Assembly (NCBI GenBank): GCA_949775045.1 | Contig: OX459101.1 | Coordinates: forward strand, 7,516,394 to 7,580,393 | Direction of reading: 5' to 3' | Length of the DNA stretch: 64,000 nt | DNA from: Metridium senile | Taxonomy: Eukaryota > Cnidaria > Anthozoa > Actiniaria > Metridiidae | Shown here: positions 63,801 through 64,000 of the stretch, piece by piece | Position numbering within the stretch: position 1 is the first letter of the stretch | Layout: every line of letters starts with the position of its first letter | Translations under genes and position numbers: made by a program | Notes under the pieces: model-generated | Databases searched by the model: none | Told to the model about the DNA's origin: nothing | Seen by the model: the letters and a program-made list of their open reading frames with translations, nothing else

Positions 63801-64000
63801 GCTATAACTCGACTTAATTTGCTTCGTTTTTAATTTGTTTTCATCTGCACTTGAATCTTCTTTTTCGTTTGCTTCTGTTTTTTCATTTTTATCGGTATTT
63901 TTTGGCCTAGTGACAACAGAGTTGTCTTTTGATGTGGAAGGCTCAGCAGCTTTTGAGGCTTTTGCCACATGTTTTGAACCAAGCTCATTTAATTCTTTGT
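36859..64000 (-). CDS. DIDO1: DIDO1/PHF3-family protein (PHD, BRK-like, TFIIS-M, SPOC), 5' end off window
   Basis: Twenty coding exons with fully compatible phases give at least 1875 residues. Exons: 64000-63514 (open at the edge), 57466-55781, 54835-54711, 54158-54010, 53586-53464, 52467-52346, 51693-51609, 51006-50814, 50295-50202, 49288-49129, 48464-48348, 47988-47917, 47401-47357, 46949-46741, 46245-46177, 45605-45353, 44534-44339, 39888-39493, 38179-37710, 37437-36859. DIDO1/PHF3 proteins read H3K4 methylation through the PHD finger, touch RNA polymerase II through the TFIIS-like domain, and bind the phosphorylated polymerase CTD through SPOC. They act in the nucleus on elongation and splicing. 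Domain order and the linker motifs (CxxC, HLFDLNC, YDPED, Arg-rich tail) match vertebrate DIDO1 along its length; the BRK-like module is extra. The split from PHF3 may be vertebrate-specific, so the symbol stands for the family. Confidence 0.94.
36862..39888 (-). CDS. DIDO1: DIDO1 last three exons: post-SPOC and Arg/Asp-rich tail
   Basis: Exons 39888-39493, 38179-37710 and 37437-36859 (TAG at 36861-36859). The first begins GLDEPRPHMLLGIIVRTKAH as in vertebrate DIDO1 after SPOC. The second has KPYDPEDVFDLDLELEK and a Ser/Thr/Pro-rich stretch with LAGIVKLIGASLK. The last is disordered, with tandem EDHRR/REDH units, SRRSSSSSN, an LEWRERRL helix and a GDRRGDRRDD end. A long RD/RE/RS tail is known from vertebrate DIDO1's longest isoform. 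Confidence 0.9.
38386..39392 (+). repeat. TCAA/20-bp minisatellite in DIDO1 intron
   Basis: About 1 kb of TCAATCAATCCGAATATCAA units with variable numbers of TCAA and variants CAGAATATC, CAAATATC and CGATTATC. The unit is 16-24 bp. The plus-strand Asn/Gln/Ser/Ile-rich frame of 284 codons is an artefact. Confidence 0.95.
39940..44240 (-). repeat. 4.1-kb ATC/ACC trinucleotide tract in DIDO1 intron
   Basis: One intron, between the SPOC exon and the following exon, is almost wholly ATCATC/ACCACC with TTATCATGATTATC punctuation (GAT/GGT on the sense strand). Strict triplet period keeps frames of over 1300 codons open in at least four registers on both strands (poly-His/Tyr/Asn, poly-Asp/Gly, poly-Met/Val/Ile, poly-Ile/Thr). 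Higher-order copies exist: the block starting TCACCATCATTATCATGATT at 41521 recurs almost unchanged at 42295, 774 bp later. Confidence 0.95.
44339..45605 (-). CDS. DIDO1: DIDO1 two exons: SPOC domain
   Basis: Exons 45605-45353 and 44534-44339. The first has VWKGYIMMQSVSKFSTNAFK, LPDTVHLQGRIGYSQVWDYI; the second SVIRYEVSTDDEKTSYVSLY, SYFYSRKRCGVV and MYMVPLASHSPIPPELLPF. This is a complete SPOC beta-barrel (VWKG start, GRI...VWDY, YFYSRKR, PL...PFDGPG end). The intervening intron has a CACATCACA-type repeat (44870-45345). Confidence 0.95.
44870..45345 (+). repeat. CACATCACA-type degenerate tandem repeat in SPOC intron
   Basis: Units of about 20-40 bp such as ATGACATCACCTCGCAACAC and TTCACATCACA repeat with variation up to the splice donor side of the first SPOC exon. 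The plus-strand Thr/Ser/His/Gln-rich frame is an artefact. Confidence 0.8.
45645..46010. mobile_element. Repeat fragments in DIDO1 intron
   Basis: GAGAAAACAGACGTTCCTTC at 45653 is half of the 98-bp element at 28834. From 45802, CCCGGGCAAACGGTTTCAAC and a GTTGAA-rich body match 7681-7800, followed by the GCCTTGCCGTGGCCGTGATG block seen at 330-460. Confidence 0.55.
46177..47988 (-). CDS. DIDO1: DIDO1 four exons: linker with CxxC motif
   Basis: Exons 47988-47917, 47401-47357, 46949-46741 and 46245-46177. They encode a basic tail of the TFIIS domain (KGHIKKTHK), a 15-residue acidic micro-exon (IELDEDEDLSTLE) and DTTDQHRIHLFDLNCRICTG, conserved in vertebrate DIDO1. A Pro/Ser linker follows (VPSPPPISMEIPS). 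Two large introns carry MITEs and a GAT microsatellite (46435-46665). Confidence 0.88.
46435..46665 (+). repeat. GAT/AAT trinucleotide tract in DIDO1 intron
   Basis: GATGATGATAATAATAATG-type repeats. It ends 75 bases before the donor of exon 46949-46741. Confidence 0.85.
47999..48330. mobile_element. Two MITE fragments directly upstream of a DIDO1 exon
   Basis: CAATAGGTAATACAATGAAA with CTGATGTTTCAAGCATTAGC is a half copy of the 28433 element; it reaches to within about a dozen bases of the acceptor at 47989. Next to it, 48107-48330 is a copy of the 49889 element in opposite orientation (right end ATACACTAATAAATGAAAGC). Confidence 0.6.
48348..50295 (-). CDS. DIDO1: DIDO1 three exons: TFIIS central domain
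   Basis: Exons 50295-50202 (IRDNVKRTLKDILLSR), 49288-49129 (LTPEDIAKISINIEEDLYKL, then YKSKYRSLAFNLKDLRNK) and 48464-48348 (VFSGEVPTDKLVGMTAEQLA, then SWRERETKH). Together they form the TFIIS central (TFS2M) three-helix bundle used by this family to bind RNA polymerase II. KYRSLAFNLKD is the strongest motif. The intron at 48465-49128 includes a tRNA-like SINE. Confidence 0.95.
48540..48690 (-). mobile_element. tRNA-related SINE head, reverse orientation
   Basis: On the minus strand from 48687: TCCTTGTGGTGTAATGGTTA (A-box region), then GTGGGTTTGAGTCCCAC, a perfect 5-bp T-stem with B-box-like loop. The acceptor stem is mismatched and no clean anticodon stem forms. This is therefore a tRNA-derived SINE or pseudogene and not a functional tRNA. 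Confidence 0.6.
48735..48985. repeat. AAGATC-rich inverted repeat
   Basis: The words GGTAAGATC, CAAGATCTTAC, GATCTTG and CTTACATAGATCTTGG recur in both orientations, forming several small stems. It is probably the tail of a foldback element. Confidence 0.45.
49371..49886. mobile_element. Diverged foldback related to 21642-22065
   Basis: Left CGCCTTTTGCAGGATGTGGT with GTGACC and right GGTCACATGACCAGGTCCTG with CAAAAGGCC keep the terminal theme of the NKAIN-intron element. The two inner halves also share TTTTTGAAATTATCAAA-like parts. Confidence 0.6.
49889..50147. mobile_element. MITE with GGGGGCTTTCATTTATTAGT ends
   Basis: GGGGGCTTTCATTTATTAGT with GTA at the left; ATACACTAATAAATGAAAGC at the right. 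The body carries C-rich blocks (ACCCCCCCCCCTATA). A second copy lies inverted at 48107-48330. Confidence 0.7.
50395..50812 (+). repeat. ATC trinucleotide tract in DIDO1 intron, abutting the BRK exon
   Basis: ATCATC/ACCATC repeats with a ~125-bp duplicated unit (AACCTCATCACCATCATCTC at 50550 and 50688). It reaches the donor of the BRK-like exon almost directly. Confidence 0.85.
50814..51006 (-). CDS. DIDO1: DIDO1 exon: BRK-like domain
   Basis: 64 codons containing KERVAVIERSTGRVIAGVAA then PAEQELIHWLHRHPTFEV. This fits the BRK domain pattern (R-V-x-V-I ... G ... AP ... L ... WL ... HP ... V) known from Brahma/SMARCA4 and Kismet/CHD7-type remodellers. The phases join it to the Cys-cluster exon (phase 0) and to the helix leading into the TFIIS domain (phase 1), so it belongs to this transcript. 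I do not recall a BRK domain in human DIDO1 or PHF3. Drosophila PPS may have one, from memory and unchecked. Confidence 0.82.
51180..51330. repeat. CAAA/CAGA microsatellite in DIDO1 intron
   Basis: ACAAACAGACAGACAGACAAAC-type tetranucleotides with A-rich interruptions. Similar to 16229-16392. Confidence 0.85.
51609..52467 (-). CDS. DIDO1: DIDO1 two exons: small Cys cluster
   Basis: Exons 52467-52346 and 51693-51609 encode CINTGC...VYCSDSC followed by KHAQEAINLLHEERKKR. The C-x4-C...C-x3-C arrangement with the helix after it is also found in vertebrate DIDO1 at this place, where it probably binds zinc. The intron between them contains a V-type SINE at 51740-52085. Confidence 0.88.
51740..52085 (+). 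mobile_element. tRNA-derived SINE with conserved body
   Basis: Head with GAAATGGTCTAGTGGTCAGG (A-box) and GGTTTGGGTTCAATTCCCAG (B-box). Then TGTGTCCTTGGGCAAGACAC and TTTAC, a central block shared by V-type SINEs of many animals. A body with GAGCTGGGGATTGTCTCCCC and an AATAAATAAT tail completes it. It is full length and in the antisense direction within a DIDO1 intron. Confidence 0.8.
53464..54158 (-). CDS. DIDO1: DIDO1 two exons: basic linker after PHD
   Basis: Exons 54158-54010 and 53586-53464 encode Lys/Arg/His-rich linkers (KKRRRHRRLKI, TEKRRKRERHDRKSK) with phase-0 junction. They are likely a nuclear localisation or nucleic-acid-binding stretch. The intron at 53587-54009 is plain sequence whose plus-strand open frame has no known motif. 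Confidence 0.8.
54711..54835 (-). CDS. DIDO1: DIDO1 exon: rest of PHD finger
   Basis: Continues the finger as FMICCDNCEEWLHGDC and ends IEYICPRC. Together with WCIC of the previous exon this gives the C4-H-C3 pattern of a PHD zinc finger. Trp in EEW corresponds to an aromatic-cage position used by DIDO1 for methyl-lysine. Vertebrate DIDO1 has nearly the same finger, which made the gene recognisable. Confidence 0.95.
54890..55765 (+). repeat. ATC tract with a 60/63-bp tandem unit in DIDO1 intron
   Basis: Inside the ATC-rich stretch, ATCACCACTATCATAATCAT followed by AATTATCATCATC is repeated about eight times (55050-55330), alternating TCATCATCATC and TCATTATCATC forms. It ends about 20 bases from the donor of the large PHD exon. 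Confidence 0.9.
55781..57466 (-). CDS. DIDO1: DIDO1 large exon: acidic linker, GVGTV repeats, start of PHD
   Basis: 562 codons. It begins with basic SPSPKKGRGGRKK-like sequence, then a Glu/Lys acidic block. At about 57060-56690 there is an imperfect repeat of roughly 9-13 residues around G-V-G-T-V-x-x-N-x-I-P-x-G. A Lys/Glu-rich predicted coiled coil follows (EEEERKKKEEEDIKKEAEG and neighbours). The end is an acidic SDYDPEYDPQRL directly before the PHD start WCICRKPHGNR. The last codon is split and completed by the next exon. Confidence 0.88.
57467..59070. other. First visible DIDO1 intron, left part; one foldback
   Basis: AT-rich with no supported gene. At 58819-59069, GTGGTTTTCATTGGACTGTG at the left and its diverged complement (CACGGTGAAATGAAAATGAC) at the right mark a foldback related to 20670-20825. 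Confidence 0.45.
59455..60385 (-). pseudogene. RPA-like OB-fold and zinc-ribbon protein, frame-broken
   Basis: From an acceptor-like TACATTAG at 60386 the frame reads ETLAEIQALNEGTASGFIHN, FDFQLQLKSKTIRVVCFS (first OB-like strands), then a Lys/Ser linker and a second OB-like module (LKTVCVGQLVTVKAKVATLQ, FTEAILIDPTDSIKITIWED, YNFQNIRVK). It stops at 59807. One base over, the frame continues DTTTISVTNDF and NMYHSCFKCHKKVQLSNQKY, LECNNCKIAQK, a C-x2-C...C-x2-C ribbon like the one in the RPA70 DNA-binding domain C. Two OB folds plus ribbon indicate a single-strand-DNA-binding protein. The frameshift near 59815 suggests decay, unless a tiny intron is present. RPA-like genes are carried by some Helitrons and other eukaryotic mobile elements, so a transposon origin is possible. 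It lies inside a DIDO1 intron on the same strand. Confidence 0.6.
60741..61289 (-). pseudogene. Basic ORF upstream of the RPA-like locus
   Basis: A 156-codon frame starts at 61211 (MKSIFVSVFQILNRSLRRNY) and ends at 60741. A possible 52-base leader intron lies between a GTGAGT donor at 61288 and an acceptor at 61237. The protein is basic and carries a direct repeat (NEPRKRIIEPLCGNNEPRKR), then CELINETHTKILSLNGTRL. At a run of A bases near 60757 the frame could shift into another 49-codon frame (AVINKDQHCFETVNDTN onward). I recognise no family. Its position just 5' of the OB-fold segment suggests one gene or element. Confidence 0.45.
61601..61712. repeat. Foldback around GTCCAAACAC
   Basis: TATGAAAATCTCGATACGTT and AGGTCCAAACACTTGACTTC at the left pair roughly with GTGTTTGGACTGATC and CATCTCAGGTTTTCATA at the right. 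Confidence 0.5.
61997..62991. mobile_element. piggyBac-like non-autonomous element
   Basis: CCCTTTGACTACTGGGC at the left and GCGCCGTAGGAGTCAAAGGG at the right are imperfect inverted repeats starting CCCTTTGAC. They are flanked by TTAG (61993-61996) and TTAA (62992-62995), i.e. a TTAA-type target site with one mutation. No transposase frame is present in the 995-bp interior. CCC ends plus TTAA are the piggyBac signature. Confidence 0.7.
62996..63513. other. Intronic AT-rich sequence before the first visible DIDO1 exon
   Basis: A loose inverted pair around TTATATAATTATCAATGAAA (63063) and TCATTGATAATTATATAATA (63197) is present. Otherwise no feature is seen. Confidence 0.4.
63514..64000 (-). 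CDS. DIDO1: DIDO1 exon: basic, low-complexity N-region (partial)
   Basis: Open from the window edge to a GTTAGT donor after 63514. It is Lys/Glu/Ser-rich with runs such as SYSLRSSPRK, SRNRRQRSKK and RRKSPRGQKQ. This looks like a disordered nuclear region with several possible monopartite nuclear localisation signals. No ATG is needed here, since the frame is open beyond the edge. The phase (2) fits the exon at 57466. Confidence 0.8.

Overview
This window is animal nuclear DNA. It holds split genes with GT-AG introns, no operons or Shine-Dalgarno spacing, AT-rich spacers, and many short foldback transposons, microsatellites and retroelement scraps. The recognisable genes (NKAIN, ATPase inhibitory factor 1, PKA inhibitor, DIDO1/PHF3, an ionotropic glutamate receptor) are metazoan families. 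The compact intron-rich genes, the dense MITEs and the pteridine-reductase-like SDR suggest a marine invertebrate. My best guess is an anthozoan cnidarian, but this is inference and not proven by any one feature.

Layout. 1-3208 (+): last three coding exons of an ionotropic glutamate receptor whose 5' part lies left of the window; its two introns are almost filled by trinucleotide repeats. 3209-11559: no gene seen. It holds a ~3 kb minisatellite of 29-bp units with a higher-order period of 1015 bp and an inverted arm, a tRNA-derived SINE, a cluster of foldback elements, and a degenerate 73-bp tandem repeat. 11560-11775 (-): a 71-residue PKA inhibitor (PKI). 11776-17023: MITEs, a LINE relic and a 48-bp VNTR. 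17024-19050 (-): mitochondrial ATPase inhibitor IF1 in four exons. 19330-25663 (+): NKAIN in seven exons, divergent from IF1 with only 279 bp between the two ATGs. 25664-30641: repeats and LINE scraps. 30642-34555 (-): a three-exon pteridine-reductase-like SDR with Asp-Tyr-Lys catalytic residues. 36859-64000 (-): a DIDO1/PHF3 orthologue, at least 20 coding exons and at least 1875 residues, with the 5' end outside the window. All its exon phases agree. Its domain order is basic/acidic N-region, PHD finger, small Cys cluster, BRK-like domain, TFIIS central domain, CxxC motif, SPOC domain and an Arg/Asp-rich tail.

A nested locus at 59.4-61.3 kb lies in the first visible DIDO1 intron, on the same strand. 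It encodes two OB-fold-like modules plus a zinc ribbon resembling an RPA70 C-terminus, and it carries frame breaks. It looks like a transposon-borne or decayed ssDNA-binding gene. A 995-bp piggyBac-like non-autonomous element sits next to it in the same intron.

The genes do not form one pathway. They are unrelated neighbours: synaptic signalling (iGluR), kinase regulation (PKI), mitochondrial energy control (IF1), Na,K-ATPase interaction (NKAIN), pterin/folate-type reduction (SDR), and chromatin or transcription elongation (DIDO1). The most unusual content is the repeat structure (29-bp array, 4.1-kb ATC/ACC tract), the nested RPA-like locus, and the BRK-like module in DIDO1.
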